Shown: positions 1-10,037, counted from the stretch's first letter. The stretch is DNA of 64,000 nucleotides from Planctomycetota bacterium (GCA_024276605.1 JAJRWX010000044.1:109358-173357); one strand, 5' to 3'. Translations and numbers: made by a program. The notes: generated from the letters alone by a model not told the origin.

Positions 1-229
1 CACCGAGCATGAGAGGTTATCGGCACTGTGCTCATATGTCAACAAATAGGCTATCAACCGTGGATATCTTGGTTAACAACCATGGTTTGAACTGTCGACG
101 CTCGATGTTACATGGCTGACTTGTACATTATGGTAAGACAACGAATCGGATGATGGTATAAACGTATATACTTGCATGTGGAATAGCAATCACCGAGCCA
201 TAAACCAAAACTAACGGACGTAAGAGCCT

Positions 230-2641
230 ATGATGCGATCTCTTTATATTGCCTCGTTAATTCTCATTCAAGCGACCTGTTCGTCGGCACTTTGGGCACA
301 GACTGTACCGACCAAAGCCAAGCTTCAGCTCATGGCTGATGTTGACAGCGTCACGCCTGGTCAGACGTTTCAGGTGGGTCTGGAATTCGACATAGACGAC
401 AAATGGCACATCTATTGGAAAAACGGCGGTGACGCGGGCATTCCTCCCAAGGTCACGTGGGATCTCCCACCCGGGTTCACGATCTCGCAACTTCAATTTC
501 CCACGCCGAGGCAATATGTAGATAAAACCGGTTTGGTTAGCATTATCCACGAAGGCCGGGTGATGCTACTGGCCCAGGTTAAACCTCCAGCTACGTTGTC
601 CGATTCAACCGTAACCCTCAAGGCACACGTGAAGTACCTTTTATGTGCGGAGGTTTGTCTTCGACTCAAAGCGGACGTCAAATTTACCTTACCTGTGGCC
701 AAGGCAGGCAGCGACCCGAAACCGGCTAATGTGGAGTCGTTTGCACGGGCGCGCAATGCACTTCCACTAACGGAAAGCAAGTACGTCAGTGTACGTGCTA
801 ACACCTCGGTTTCTCAGTTTCGCGTTGATACGACATTCGACCTGCTGCTTGATGTCGCAATTGCCAAAGGTCATCACATTCAATCGAACACACCGCTCAA
901 TAAGGCATTTGTTAAATGCGAAGTCTTCATGGAGCCGGCTGGAGAAATTTTCTTTGATCCACCGACTTATCCTAAACCTAAGATTCACACGCTGCCCACG
1001 CTTGGTAAGATCAGCGAATACGAAGGTAACTTCCAAATACGCATTCCGGGTGAGGTATATGAAGCGCCAACATCTTACCCGGTTCGCTTCGCCGGAATAT
1101 TCAAGTATCAAGCCTGTACAGCAAAAGGACGATGCTATCCACCTGAGGCGCTGGCGTTTTCCGTCGATGTAGGGACACAGTCCGACAACAAAGTCGGCAC
1201 AGCTATAACGCCCACCAAGCCGGGAGATTTGCCACCTAGATCAACTACACCTACAAAAGTAGTAGGTAGCAGTGACCTGCCAAAGACATTCCTTGGCCTG
1301 CTGGCTTTTGCGTTTCTCGGTGGGTTAATCCTAAACATCATGCCTTGCGTGTTGCCGGTTATTTCGATCAAAATCCTTAGCTTTGTGCAGCAGGCAAAAG
1401 AATCTCCTCGGCGTGTTGTCGGACTGGGTCTTTCATTTGCCGCGGGGATGGTCATGTCATTCTGGGCACTGGCGGTTCTAATCATAGCTCTCAAAGCCGC
1501 CGGTAACGAACTCGGTTGGGGATTTCAGTTTCAATCACCTCGATTTGTATTGGTGATGATTGCTGTCATCTTCGCGTTCGGCTTGAGTTTGCTGGGTGTT
1601 TTTGAAATCACACTCCCCGGCGCTGCAACGACGAAACTATCTGCAGCTCAGGAGCGCGAAGGATTCGCCGGCGCATTCATGAAGGGCGTACTGGGGACTG
1701 TATTAGCTACCCCCTGTACTGCACCGTTTCTTGGTCCTGCACTTGGCGTAGCATTCCGAAGCACAAACATGGAGCTGTTCGCCATATTCACAGCCATTGG
1801 TTTCGGCATGGCTAGCCCATTCATCATCCTCAGCGCATTCCCATCTTGGTTACGCTTCATGCCCAAACCCGGCGCATGGATGGAGCATTTCAAACAAGCG
1901 ATGGGCTTTATGCTATTGGGCACGGTTGTTTGGCTGATGTTTACGCTGGGCGATCAAGTCGGCGCGCCGGGTCTGGTTTGGACGGCGATGTTCCTCATAT
2001 TCCTGGCTATCGCGTGTTGGATTCTCGGCAGACAAACCCCCATGACACCTGTCGGTAGACGACTGGTCGCCTGGGCCTTTGCCGTGGGGTTCGCAGTCGG
2101 TGGATGGTGGCTTTCTTTTGAGGGCGGTTGGAACAAGAAAACAACCGTGGAGGTGTTCGTCCAAAACGTCCGCGATGCTTGCGACGGCGTATGTGCCAAT
2201 GGTCCGCCTAGTATTCCTCGGTCGGCGTGGGACGATGGCATCCCTTGGCAGCGGTGGAACAAGGGTTGGCCGCAACAGTTAGCTGCGCAAGGTTATACGG
2301 TTTACGTTGACTATACGGCTACGTGGTGCGCTACCTGCCTGGCTAACAAAAAAGCTACCCTAGAGACAAAACGTGTGCGCCAAATGATGCGTGATAATTG
2401 TGTGATTCCTATCAAGGCAGATTTTACGCTCGAAAACCCGGACATACTCACGGACTTGAATTCGTTCGATCGTTCCGGCGTACCGCTGAATGTGATCTAT
2501 CCTGCTAACCAACCTGATCAACCAATTGTCATGCCGGAACAGCTTGTTGGTCGAGCGACGTTGGTTGTCGATAGGCTTAGCGAAGCAGGCCCGTCTGAAT
2601 CCTGCATACATACCGCGCTAGCTACGCCGAGCGTGAACTGA
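230..2641 (+). CDS. DsbD/ScsB-type membrane thiol:disulfide interchange protein
   Basis: Probably carries reducing power across the inner membrane to periplasmic thiol proteins. A signal peptide covers residues 1-24. The periplasmic alpha region (~25-315) has the family cysteine motifs CAEVC (~139) and CTAKGRC (~296). The CcdA-like membrane core (~350-640) holds the redox cysteines in MPCVLP (Cys373) and TPCTAPF (Cys496). A C-terminal thioredoxin-like domain carries WCATC (Cys700/Cys703). At 803 residues it is longer than E. coli DsbD (about 565) and closer to ScsB-like proteins, because the N-terminal region is larger. The ATG-ATG start has only a weak purine stretch upstream. It appears monocistronic. 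The family assignment is firm; the actual electron acceptor cannot be told from the sequence. Confidence 0.9.
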   Translation: MMRSLYIASLILIQATCSSALWAQTVPTKAKLQLMADVDSVTPGQTFQVGLEFDIDDKWHIYWKNGGDAGIPPKVTWDLPPGFTISQLQFPTPRQYVDKTGLVSIIHEGRVMLLAQVKPPATLSDSTVTLKAHVKYLLCAEVCLRLKADVKFTLPVAKAGSDPKPANVESFARARNALPLTESKYVSVRANTSVSQFRVDTTFDLLLDVAIAKGHHIQSNTPLNKAFVKCEVFMEPAGEIFFDPPTYPKPKIHTLPTLGKISEYEGNFQIRIPGEVYEAPTSYPVRFAGIFKYQACTAKGRCYPPEALAFSVDVGTQSDNKVGTAITPTKPGDLPPRSTTPTKVVGSSDLPKTFLGLLAFAFLGGLILNIMPCVLPVISIKILSFVQQAKESPRRVVGLGLSFAAGMVMSFWALAVLIIALKAAGNELGWGFQFQSPRFVLVMIAVIFAFGLSLLGVFEITLPGAATTKLSAAQEREGFAGAFMKGVLGTVLATPCTAPFLGPALGVAFRSTNMELFAIFTAIGFGMASPFIILSAFPSWLRFMPKPGAWMEHFKQAMGFMLLGTVVWLMFTLGDQVGAPGLVWTAMFLIFLAIACWILGRQTPMTPVGRRLVAWAFAVGFAVGGWWLSFEGGWNKKTTVEVFVQNVRDACDGVCANGPPSIPRSAWDDGIPWQRWNKGWPQQLAAQGYTVYVDYTATWCATCLANKKATLETKRVRQMMRDNCVIPIKADFTLENPDILTDLNSFDRSGVPLNVIYPANQPDQPIVMPEQLVGRATLVVDRLSEAGPSESCIHTALATPSVN

Positions 2642-2898
2642 TTAGACGAGTAGTGTGGATGACGACCTTGCGGCATTGTATCCCCCATGGCCAATTTTTC
2701 GATATGGGTAACCTGCCCGCAGGCTTGCGCCAGCGGCTCTGACTTGCCCCTGCCACACTGCACCGATAGCTACGTTTTTCAAATGGTTCTCATCTGACGA
2801 GACAACGATTACCATATGAACCAAGTGGGTGGATACGAGCGACAAAGGACTAATCGATTTTTCGTAATTAGTTGCTGGGGAAAATAGGTGAAGGTGTG

Positions 2899-3591
2899 AT
2901 GATGATTGATAGACTGACAATAAGTAAACGTTTTCTCATCTATACGATTGGCCTGACGATGGCCATGAGTTCACTTGCATTAGCTGGTGATAGCCAGATT
3001 GAATCCAAGTGGACCGAAGTTGATGCGGGGAAAGTTCATTATCTTCAAGCCGGGCCGAAAAAGGGTTTGCCGATTCTACTACTTCATGGCGGTCGGTTTC
3101 AAGCGGAAACATGGCGCAAAACCGGTACCCTGAAAGTATTGTCAGCCGAGGGATTTTACGTCGTCGCGATTGATCTGCCGGGCTTTGGCCAAACACCCAG
3201 ATCGAAAACGAAGCCGGGAACATGGCTGGGGAAACTGATCGATGTACTCCATCTCGATCGGCCTATCGTGGTCTCACCGTCGATGAGTGGTCGATTCTCT
3301 TTGCCGTTTGTCGTTGAACATTCAGATCGCTTGCGTGGATTTGTAGCTGTGGCTCCGGTTGGGATAAAGCGACACGAAAAATCGCTGGCTCATATCAAGA
3401 TTCCACTATTAGCGATTTGGGGTGAGCATGACAAAGTGATCCCCCTCAGCCATGCCGATCTATTGCTCAAACATGTCCCGCATAGTCGCAAAATAGTGGT
3501 TCCCCAAGCCGGACATGCATTGTATATGGATGATGCTACAACGTTCCACAAGGCATTGATCCGCTTTTTCAAACCACTGGAAAAGTCGTAA
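2899..3591 (+). CDS. Exported alpha/beta hydrolase (ABHD14/CIB-like)
   Basis: Alpha/beta-hydrolase fold protein of about 230 residues. The oxyanion-side motif LLLHGG is followed by a nucleophile elbow in SPSMSGRFS, an acid in GEHDKV and the catalytic histidine in QAGHALYMDD, so the triad looks complete. The elbow resembles the ABHD14 (CIB) subgroup more than classic G-x-S-x-G lipases. Residues ~1-30 form a signal peptide ending near SLALAG, so the enzyme should act in the periplasm or outside the cell. I chose the ATG at 2899 because AGGTGAAGG lies just upstream; a TTG at 2872 would add nine residues but has no ribosome-binding site. The substrate is unknown. The 257 bases before it hold no recognisable gene. 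Confidence 0.8.
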   Translation: MMIDRLTISKRFLIYTIGLTMAMSSLALAGDSQIESKWTEVDAGKVHYLQAGPKKGLPILLLHGGRFQAETWRKTGTLKVLSAEGFYVVAIDLPGFGQTPRSKTKPGTWLGKLIDVLHLDRPIVVSPSMSGRFSLPFVVEHSDRLRGFVAVAPVGIKRHEKSLAHIKIPLLAIWGEHDKVIPLSHADLLLKHVPHSRKIVVPQAGHALYMDDATTFHKALIRFFKPLEKS

Positions 3592-3687
3592 TCCATGTCA
3601 TCTGCACGACTAACCGCTGCAAAGCACATGAGCAATTGCTAGCTGGGCTTGACGGCATCTTGGTGCGCTGATTCAATGCCCCCGCGA

Positions 3688-3760
<73 letters not shown>

Positions 3761-3807
3761 TTCACATGCTTGAAATGTTGGGCCTCTTATTTGAAGGAGA
3801 TCGTGCT

Positions 3808-4290
3808 ATGAAACGATATGGTTTAGCACTAAGTTCAATCGTCGGCGTTATGGGTTTAACCATGATAGCCGTTTGGTCAATGTCTACCCCACAAGCCGCA
3901 GCTCATTGTCAGGTGCCATGCGGCATTTATGACGACGCCGCTAGAATCGCACGTTTACGAGAAGACGCGGCTACCATTCATAAAGCCGTGGATCAAATTA
4001 CCAAACTGGGCGGCGCTCACGATGTGACAAGCATCAACCAAGCCACCCGATGGATCATGACCAAAGAACAGCACGCCTCGCATATTATCGAAGTAGTCTC
4101 ACAGTATTTTCTCACGCAAAAAGTCAAACCCGTTGCACCTGGAGCGGATGGTTATGAGGCCTATCTTAAAAAACTCGCGGATCACCACGCGGTCATGTCC
4201 GCAGCGATGAAGACCAAACAGACGGTCGATGGTGGCAAAGTAGATGTGTTGTTTGCAGCCATTGACACTTTAGCTAAGCATTATAAGTAA
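3808..4290 (+). CDS. sodN: Nickel superoxide dismutase with export signal
   Basis: Ni-dependent superoxide dismutase, which converts superoxide to hydrogen peroxide and oxygen. The diagnostic nickel hook HCQVPCGIYDD begins at residue 33, giving mature His1, Cys2 and Cys6. The helical bundle follows (mature length ~128, near the usual ~117). Residues 1-32 are a basic start, a hydrophobic segment and an AAA site immediately before the His. Signal peptidase cleavage would therefore create the free N-terminal His needed to bind nickel, and would place the enzyme outside the cytoplasm. The ATG at 3808 has GAAGGAGA seven bases upstream. The longer frame starting at 3649 translates the tRNA and is rejected. 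No SodX-type peptidase gene is adjacent. Confidence 0.93.
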   Translation: MKRYGLALSSIVGVMGLTMIAVWSMSTPQAAAHCQVPCGIYDDAARIARLREDAATIHKAVDQITKLGGAHDVTSINQATRWIMTKEQHASHIIEVVSQYFLTQKVKPVAPGADGYEAYLKKLADHHAVMSAAMKTKQTVDGGKVDVLFAAIDTLAKHYK

Positions 4291-4376
4291 TACGTCTTTC
4301 CAATTGCGCGTCATACAGATTATTGATACGCGCGTGAATACCTAAACTTATGTACGGTTGATTTGAGATCGCCTTG

Positions 4377-5987
4377 ATGGACGTGCTACCCAACAATGTT
4401 GACACAACGGATGCAACCTTCCAAGACAACCTGCGCCATATGAAGGCATTGGTCGCCGAGTTGAAGCATCGCGTGAAGCTGGTTAAACAAGGTGGTGGGC
4501 AGGCGGCTGTCGACAAGCATATCAAACGTGGCAAGCTGATGGTGGGCGATAGGATCGAAAAACTACTCGATCCCCACAGCCCATTTTTGGAATTTAGCCC
4601 GCTCGCCGCCTGGGAGATGTACGACCAGCGTGCCCCTGCAGCAGGCGTGATCACGGGCATCGGTCGAGTACACGGACGGGCTTGCATGATCGTGGCTAAT
4701 GACGCGACGGTTAAAGGTGGCACCTATTATCCGCTCACGGTAAAAAAGCATCTTCGTGCACAGGAAATCGCTGAAGAGAATCACTTGCCATGTATCTATC
4801 TAGTCGATTCCGGCGGCGCGTATCTACCGCTGCAAGCCGAGGTTTTTCCAGACAAAGAGCATTTCGGCAGAATTTTTTACAACCAAGCGCGGATGTCAGC
4901 TAAAGGCATTCCGCAGATCGCGGTCGTTATGGGATCATGCACAGCCGGCGGTGCGTACGTGCCGGCCATGAGCAACGAAACAGTGATCGTCAAACAGCAA
5001 GGCACCATTTTTCTCGCTGGTCCGCCACTGGTCAAAGCGGCAACAGGCGAAGAGGTGACGGCTGAGGCGTTGGGCGGTGCAGATGTTCATTGTCGGACGT
5101 CGGGGGTGACGGATCATTACGCCACCAACGATGAAGATGCCCTGGCTATTACGCGCAACATCATGGCCCACTTAAACCTTCCTTATCACGCACCATTAGA
5201 GACTGTCCCGGTAGAAGAGCCGTTGTACCCGGTCGAAGATATATACGGGATTATTAATAAAGATTTACGCAAACCTTACGATGTGCGTGACATCATCACC
5301 AGAATTGTTGACGGTAGCCGATTTCACGAATTCAAAGCATTATACGGCACGACACTCGTCACCGGGTATGCTCATATCTGGGGATACCCGGTTGGCATCG
5401 TCGCCAATAATGGCGTATTGTTTTCAGAAAGTGCCTCCAAAGCGGCACACTTTGTGGAAATGTGTAGCCAGCGCGGCGTACCGCTGATTTTCTTACAAAA
5501 CATCACCGGGTTTATGGTTGGTCAACAGTATGAATCCGGTGGGATCGCCAAAGATGGTGCGAAAATGGTCGCAGCGGTTTCCAACGCAGCCGTGCCTAAG
5601 TTTACGGTGATTATCGGTGGATCCAACGGCGCGGGTAATTATGGCATGTGCGGGCGAGCGTATGCACCACGGCAACTTTGGATGTGGCCTAACGCGCGTA
5701 TTTCCGTTATGGGCGGTGAACAAGCCGCAGGCGTTCTGCTAACAGTCAAGAAGGACCAGCTCGCGAAATTGGGTGCCAAACCTATGACGCCTGATGAGGA
5801 GGCGGAGTTCCAGCAACCAACGCTGGACAAATACGAAAAGGAAGGCAGCGCTTATTACAGCACGGCAAGATTATGGGATGACGGTGTGATCGATCCATTG
5901 GATACGCGGATGGTATTGGGATTGGGGATCGCCGCCTCGCTAAACGCCCCGTTCCCCGAGCGCCGGGCAAGCTTGTTCCGTATGTAA
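4377..5987 (+). CDS. mccB: Methylcrotonyl-CoA carboxylase carboxyltransferase (beta) subunit
   Basis: Carboxyltransferase subunit that moves CO2 from carboxybiotin to 3-methylcrotonyl-CoA in leucine breakdown. It has the two crotonase-like halves of the family. The first contains [12 protein letters not shown] (~187-198), and the second contains [12 protein letters not shown] and [12 protein letters not shown] (~420). The run [14 protein letters not shown] is characteristic of MCC rather than propionyl-CoA carboxylase. The length of 536 residues is normal. A TTG three bases upstream is an alternative start, and neither has a strong ribosome-binding site. It heads an operon-like run with the hydratase, biotin carboxylase, biotin carrier, HMG-CoA lyase and biotin ligase genes, which supports the MCC assignment. 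Confidence 0.93.
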   Translation: MDVLPNNVDTTDATFQDNLRHMKALVAELKHRVKLVKQGGGQAAVDKHIKRGKLMVGDRIEKLLDPHSPFLEFSPLAAWEMYDQRAPAAGVITGIGRVHGRACMIVANDATVKGGTYYPLTVKKHLRAQEIAEENHLPCIYLVDSGGAYLPLQAEVFPDKEHFGRIFYNQARMSAKGIPQIAVVMGSCTAGGAYVPAMSNETVIVKQQGTIFLAGPPLVKAATGEEVTAEALGGADVHCRTSGVTDHYATNDEDALAITRNIMAHLNLPYHAPLETVPVEEPLYPVEDIYGIINKDLRKPYDVRDIITRIVDGSRFHEFKALYGTTLVTGYAHIWGYPVGIVANNGVLFSESASKAAHFVEMCSQRGVPLIFLQNITGFMVGQQYESGGIAKDGAKMVAAVSNAAVPKFTVIIGGSNGAGNYGMCGRAYAPRQLWMWPNARISVMGGEQAAGVLLTVKKDQLAKLGAKPMTPDEEAEFQQPTLDKYEKEGSAYYSTARLWDDGVIDPLDTRMVLGLGIAASLNAPFPERRASLFRM

Positions 5988-6087
5988 CACTGCGATCAAA
6001 CTATGGTATCATGTTCCGTAGAATCACAGAAATTTTTTGATGGCCTTCACGTAGGCTTGGTAAGTATTTTGTAAGGTATCATGACCG

Positions 6088-6876
6088 ATGTCTCAATTCG
6101 TCTCTCAATCCATCGACGCCAAGATAGCCACGGTGTCGATTAACCGACCAGAGCTTCATAACGCATTCAATGAAGTCGTGATAGCCGAACTCACCGAAGC
6201 CTTTACCGCTTGTGGGCAAACGGACGATATACGCGTTGTCGTGCTCGCCTCCGAGGGGAAGTCTTTTTGCGCCGGCGCAGACATAAACTGGATGAAGCGG
6301 ATGGTGGACTATTCGTTTGAAGAAAACGTTACCGACGCCAATGCGATGGCTTTAATGCTTCGTACAATTCGTGAGTGCCCCAAGCCTGTCATCGCTCGTG
6401 TTCACGGCGCGTGCATCGGCGGCGGTGTCGGTTTGGCAGCAGCATGCGATGTAGCAGTCGCTGTGGAGAAGGCGTTTTTCTGTTTGAGCGAAGTCAAGCT
6501 CGGCATCTTACCAGCCGTGATTTCACCATTCGTCATGGAAAAGATAGGCCCCGGACAAACGCGCCGCTATGGGCTAACCGCTGAGCGATTCAGCGCAGAA
6601 ACGGCTAAGCAACTTGGATTGGTCCAGGAAACATTCGCCGATACTGATGCCATGGACACTTGGATTCAAGAAATCGCCCGGGTATTCATCAACAACGGAC
6701 CCACGGCGATGGCCCTGTGCAAGCGCACGCTGAGTGATGTAGCCAATGTGCCGTGGGACAACGTGCAGGCACTGACCAGTCGCCGCATCTCCGCCCAGCG
6801 CGTATCCGAAGAAGGTCAGGATGGATTGAAATCCTTTCTGGAAAAACGAAAACCAAGTTGGATCAACCCATCGTAA
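6088..6876 (+). CDS. liuC: Methylglutaconyl-CoA hydratase (crotonase family)
   Basis: Enoyl-CoA hydratase/isomerase fold, 262 residues. The oxyanion-hole segments are KSFCAGADINWM (~60-71) and HGACIGGGVGLAAACD (~105-120), followed by SEVKLGILPAVISPFV. The NWMKRM run after the AGAD motif is typical of methylglutaconyl-CoA hydratases (LiuC/AtuE type), and the location inside the MCC operon supports that reaction: 3-methylglutaconyl-CoA to HMG-CoA. The stop lies six bases before the ATG of the biotin carboxylase gene, so the two are almost certainly co-transcribed. The exact substrate is inferred partly from context. Confidence 0.9.
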   Translation: MSQFVSQSIDAKIATVSINRPELHNAFNEVVIAELTEAFTACGQTDDIRVVVLASEGKSFCAGADINWMKRMVDYSFEENVTDANAMALMLRTIRECPKPVIARVHGACIGGGVGLAAACDVAVAVEKAFFCLSEVKLGILPAVISPFVMEKIGPGQTRRYGLTAERFSAETAKQLGLVQETFADTDAMDTWIQEIARVFINNGPTAMALCKRTLSDVANVPWDNVQALTSRRISAQRVSEEGQDGLKSFLEKRKPSWINPS

Positions 6877-6882
6877 TACCCC

Positions 6883-8388
6883 ATGTTTCGTAGAATACTC
6901 ATAGCTAATCGTGGTGAAATCGCCGTTCGCGTCACGCAGACGTTGCAACAAATGGGCATTACAGCCGTGAGCATATACGCCCGGCCCGATCGCCACGCCA
7001 AACACGTACGCATGGCAGACGAAGGTTACGCCATGGAAGGTGAATCAGCCGCGGATACGTATCTGCGCGGTGACAAGATCATCGACATCGCCAAAGCGCA
7101 CCACATCGACGCCATCCATCCCGGTTATGGGTTTCTTTCGGAAAATGCAACATTCGCCAAATGGTGCCAGGATAACGACATCACGTTCATCGGCCCCAGC
7201 GCAACCGTTATAGCCAATATGGGTGATAAGCTCATCGCCAAAAAAATCATGGCAGAGGCGGGTATCCCCGTCGTACCCGGGTTAACAATCTCCGCCGGTG
7301 ATGAAGCATCGATCCGCCGTGAAGCAATAAAAATAGGCTATCCTGTGCTGGTCAAAGCTGCGGCAGGTGGTGGTGGTAAAGGCATGCGCCTGGTCACAGA
7401 GGAAAAGCGACTGGCAGACGCACTGGCAGCGGCGCAGCGTGAAGCTAAATCCGCCTTTGGGGATGATCGCGTCTTCATCGAAAAATATATCGAAAAACCC
7501 AGGCATGTGGAGATTCAGATTTTCGGGGACACCCACGGTCAAGCGGTTCATCTTTTTGAACGTGAATGTTCGATCCAACGTCGTCACCAAAAGATCGTCG
7601 AGGAATCTCCCTCACCGGCCCTATCGCCCACGTTGCGACAGCACATGGGAGAGGCTGCGGTTCAGGCGGCGAAGGCGATTGGCTACACCAATGCGGGTAC
7701 GGTGGAATTTATTCTCGATCAAGAAGGTCATTATTACTTTTTGGAAGTCAACACACGTTTGCAGGTCGAGCATCCGGTTACCGAGTTGATTACCCATCAA
7801 AACCTTGTCGAGGCCCAGATTCTCGTAGCGGCAGGTCAGCCATTGCCTTTCACACAAGACAGTCTACGACAAACCGGTCACGCCATTGAGGTACGCATCT
7901 ACGCCGAAGACCCCGAGCGAAACTTTCTTCCCTCTACCGGCAAGATTGTTCATTACGTACCGCCTGCGGCGCCATATGTTCGCGTTGACAGCGGCGTGAC
8001 AGCCGGGTCGCTGGTTACGGTTCATTATGATCCGATGCTAGCTAAACTCATTGTCTGGGGCACTACCCGCGCAGCATCGCTACAAAGAATGAGGTGGGCG
8101 CTAAGCCGATTCGTCATTATGGGCGTGACGACTAATATCGAATTCCTGCGTAGAGTCATTGAGCACCCGGCCTTTCAACAGGGCGACCTACACACGCATT
8201 TTCTCGAAGAGCATGAAGAAGTATATGCACCATCAGATGACGACATCCCGGATGCCGTATGGATAGCCGCAGCCTTTAGCAGCAAGCCATCATCGCATCA
8301 TGCATCTGACGCCTCTTACCAAAGTGATTCGCCAAACGTCGAATCAAACAGTCCCTGGTCGGTCGGTGAGTCATGGAGGGCATTCTAG
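6883..8388 (+). CDS. mccA: Methylcrotonyl-CoA carboxylase alpha, biotin carboxylase part (gene split)
   Basis: Biotin carboxylase half of MCC alpha: ATP-dependent carboxylation of biotin. It starts with the N-terminal domain MFRRILIANRGEIAVRV. The ATP-grasp glycine loop GGGGKGMRLV lies at ~161-170 and the catalytic segment EVNTRLQVEHPVTE at ~288-301. Usual MCC alpha proteins are ~660-670 residues and carry the biotin domain on the same chain. Here the frame ends at 501, just after SPWSVGESWRAF, the point where fused homologues continue into the linker domain. The TAG stop lies inside the end of a repeat element (8385-8600), and the missing C-terminal part follows as a separate frame at 8603. 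I infer that a fused gene was split by insertion. Two separate polypeptides could still assemble. Confidence 0.9.
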   Translation: MFRRILIANRGEIAVRVTQTLQQMGITAVSIYARPDRHAKHVRMADEGYAMEGESAADTYLRGDKIIDIAKAHHIDAIHPGYGFLSENATFAKWCQDNDITFIGPSATVIANMGDKLIAKKIMAEAGIPVVPGLTISAGDEASIRREAIKIGYPVLVKAAAGGGGKGMRLVTEEKRLADALAAAQREAKSAFGDDRVFIEKYIEKPRHVEIQIFGDTHGQAVHLFERECSIQRRHQKIVEESPSPALSPTLRQHMGEAAVQAAKAIGYTNAGTVEFILDQEGHYYFLEVNTRLQVEHPVTELITHQNLVEAQILVAAGQPLPFTQDSLRQTGHAIEVRIYAEDPERNFLPSTGKIVHYVPPAAPYVRVDSGVTAGSLVTVHYDPMLAKLIVWGTTRAASLQRMRWALSRFVIMGVTTNIEFLRRVIEHPAFQQGDLHTHFLEEHEEVYAPSDDDIPDAVWIAAAFSSKPSSHHASDASYQSDSPNVESNSPWSVGESWRAF

Positions 8389-8600
8389 TGCAGTGTCACA
8401 GCTTATTTTTCGGGTTCATCGAGGGTGGCATGGGCAAGGCTGTTTTTGCCCGTGGAGACTTCCGGAACAACACGGGCAAGTCCCGATGCATCCCAACTTT
8501 ACGTCGGGCTACATGGGGACTTGCCCATGCCACCCGACGCGCGGGTATGCCGGCTGATAACATATTTCGTCATTTACCTACAGCTACTCGAAAGCGCTAC
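8385..8600. mobile_element. MITE-like palindromic element splitting mccA
   Basis: A non-coding segment of about 216 bp. Its first ~70 bases (from CTAGTGCAGTGTCACAGCT) match, at roughly 85%, the reverse complement of the right half of the element at 19615-19733. A later segment (GGGACTTGCCCATGCCACCC) matches the reverse complement of that copy's left half. The right end AGCTACTCGAAAGCGCTA is a degenerate inverted copy of the left end. No transposase is encoded, so any movement would have needed help in trans. The exact right boundary and target duplication are uncertain. Confidence 0.75.
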
Positions 8601-8602
8601 AC

Positions 8603-9145
8603 ATGATACGTGTCACACTCAAACCATCGCATGGTAACGCGCCCGTAGAAGTGACCTTAATGCGCGACGAAGCCGCTGGTGACGGAGTCTACGAATGCCA
8701 ATGCGGTAACGCGCGACACGAGCTGCGTATCGATTCAACCGCAACCGGGGCGGGATGTCTATTCCTGCATGGTCAGGTCAAGCCGTTCTACGCCACCAAA
8801 CAAAACGATGAGCTAGCCGTGTGGATCGACGGACGCATATACAAGCTTGAAATCGTCGGTCAAACCGCACGGCGCGACAGCGATGTCGCACAATTGGAAT
8901 CCGGTAATGATATCAAAGCGGCTATGCCGGGGACCATTTTGAAAATCAACGTCGAACCCGGCGATGCTATCGAGGCCCAACAGCCCATCATTATTATGGA
9001 GTCTATGAAAATGGAGATGTCGCTATCGTCTCCGAAAAAGGCAACGATAGCATCCATTACTTGCCAAGTCGGTGACATGGTCGGCATGGGAGATATTCTA
9101 GCCACGCTAGCACCTCAGGATGATAGTCATGAACCTACCGAATAA
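8603..9145 (+). CDS. Biotin carrier part of methylcrotonyl-CoA carboxylase alpha
   Basis: C-terminal piece of MCC alpha as a separate 180-residue frame. Residues ~1-95 resemble the linker/BT region found between biotin carboxylase and carrier domains. Residues ~105-178 are a biotinyl/lipoyl domain, with the biotin acceptor in MESMKMEMS (Lys136). It would carry carboxybiotin between the MccA and MccB active sites. The ATG lies right after the repeat element and has no good ribosome-binding site, so expression may be weak. The end overlaps the HMG-CoA lyase start. Together with the upstream 501 residues it makes a normal-length MCC alpha. Confidence 0.88.
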   Translation: MIRVTLKPSHGNAPVEVTLMRDEAAGDGVYECQCGNARHELRIDSTATGAGCLFLHGQVKPFYATKQNDELAVWIDGRIYKLEIVGQTARRDSDVAQLESGNDIKAAMPGTILKINVEPGDAIEAQQPIIIMESMKMEMSLSSPKKATIASITCQVGDMVGMGDILATLAPQDDSHEPTE

Positions 9146-10037
9146 GGTGACTATTGTGGAAGTCGGCCCGCGCGACGGTTTGCAAAACGAACCCGTACCG
9201 ATTGCCACTGAGACGAAGCTAGCCATGATCGCCAAGTTGGTCGAGGCAGGCGTAACACATATCGAAGCCACGTCATTCGTTCACCCCCAAGCCATCCCCC
9301 AACTCGCTGACGCTGCGGAAGTGGCGAACCAACTTCCCCAACATCCGAATGTCATATACTCGGCACTGGTTCCCAACGAGCGAGGCCTGGATCGCGCACT
9401 GGAATGTGGTATCAAACGAATAGCCCTGTTCACCGCAGCCTCAGACAGCTTCACGAAAATAAATATCAACATGACCGTTGATGAGTCTATCAAGGTCTTT
9501 AAGCCTATCGTCAAGCGTGCGTTATCGGCAGGAGTAACCGTGCGGGGCTATGTGTCAACCTGTTTCGTATGCCCTTACGAAGGGCCAATCAACGAGCAAC
9601 GCGTGCTTGAAGTAGCCAAGCAGCTTCTTGACCTGGGCGTCGATGAAGTATCTATCAGCGATACCATCGGCGCCGCTGTCCCGACCGACGTAACGCGAAC
9701 CGTATCCCATCTACTAGGCTCGATACCGCTTGAGACAATCGCCCTCCACTTCCACGATACCTACGGCTGCGGCTTGGCCAATGTTTATGCAGGCCTGCAA
9801 CTCGGCGTGACCACCTACGATTCATCAGCCGGCGGTCTGGGCGGATGCCCCTACGCACCCGGCGCATCGGGAAATCTGGCCACTGAAGATTTGGTTTACA
9901 TGCTCGATGGCATGGGCATTGACACGGGCATTAGTCTAGACCGCATCGTTGAAGCTGCGGACATCATCGCTAAAGTGTTAAACAAACCGTTGCATAGCCG
10001 ACAATGGCAACGAATACGTAGCCAGTGTCAAGCGTGA
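9129..10037 (+). CDS. mvaB: Hydroxymethylglutaryl-CoA lyase
   Basis: Cleaves HMG-CoA to acetoacetate and acetyl-CoA, the last step of leucine catabolism. It is a DRE-TIM-like barrel. The metal and substrate motif GPRDGLQNE lies near the N-terminus, HFHDTYGCGLANVYAG at ~205-220, and the signature loop GGLGGCPYAPGASGN contains the catalytic Cys240. The length of 302 residues matches bacterial enzymes. Two in-frame ATGs exist, at 9120 and 9129; I take the second, which has CAGGA upstream. Both overlap the biotin-carrier frame, implying translational coupling. The gene symbol follows common usage (also liuE). Confidence 0.93.
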   Translation: MNLPNKVTIVEVGPRDGLQNEPVPIATETKLAMIAKLVEAGVTHIEATSFVHPQAIPQLADAAEVANQLPQHPNVIYSALVPNERGLDRALECGIKRIALFTAASDSFTKININMTVDESIKVFKPIVKRALSAGVTVRGYVSTCFVCPYEGPINEQRVLEVAKQLLDLGVDEVSISDTIGAAVPTDVTRTVSHLLGSIPLETIALHFHDTYGCGLANVYAGLQLGVTTYDSSAGGLGGCPYAPGASGNLATEDLVYMLDGMGIDTGISLDRIVEAADIIAKVLNKPLHSRQWQRIRSQCQA

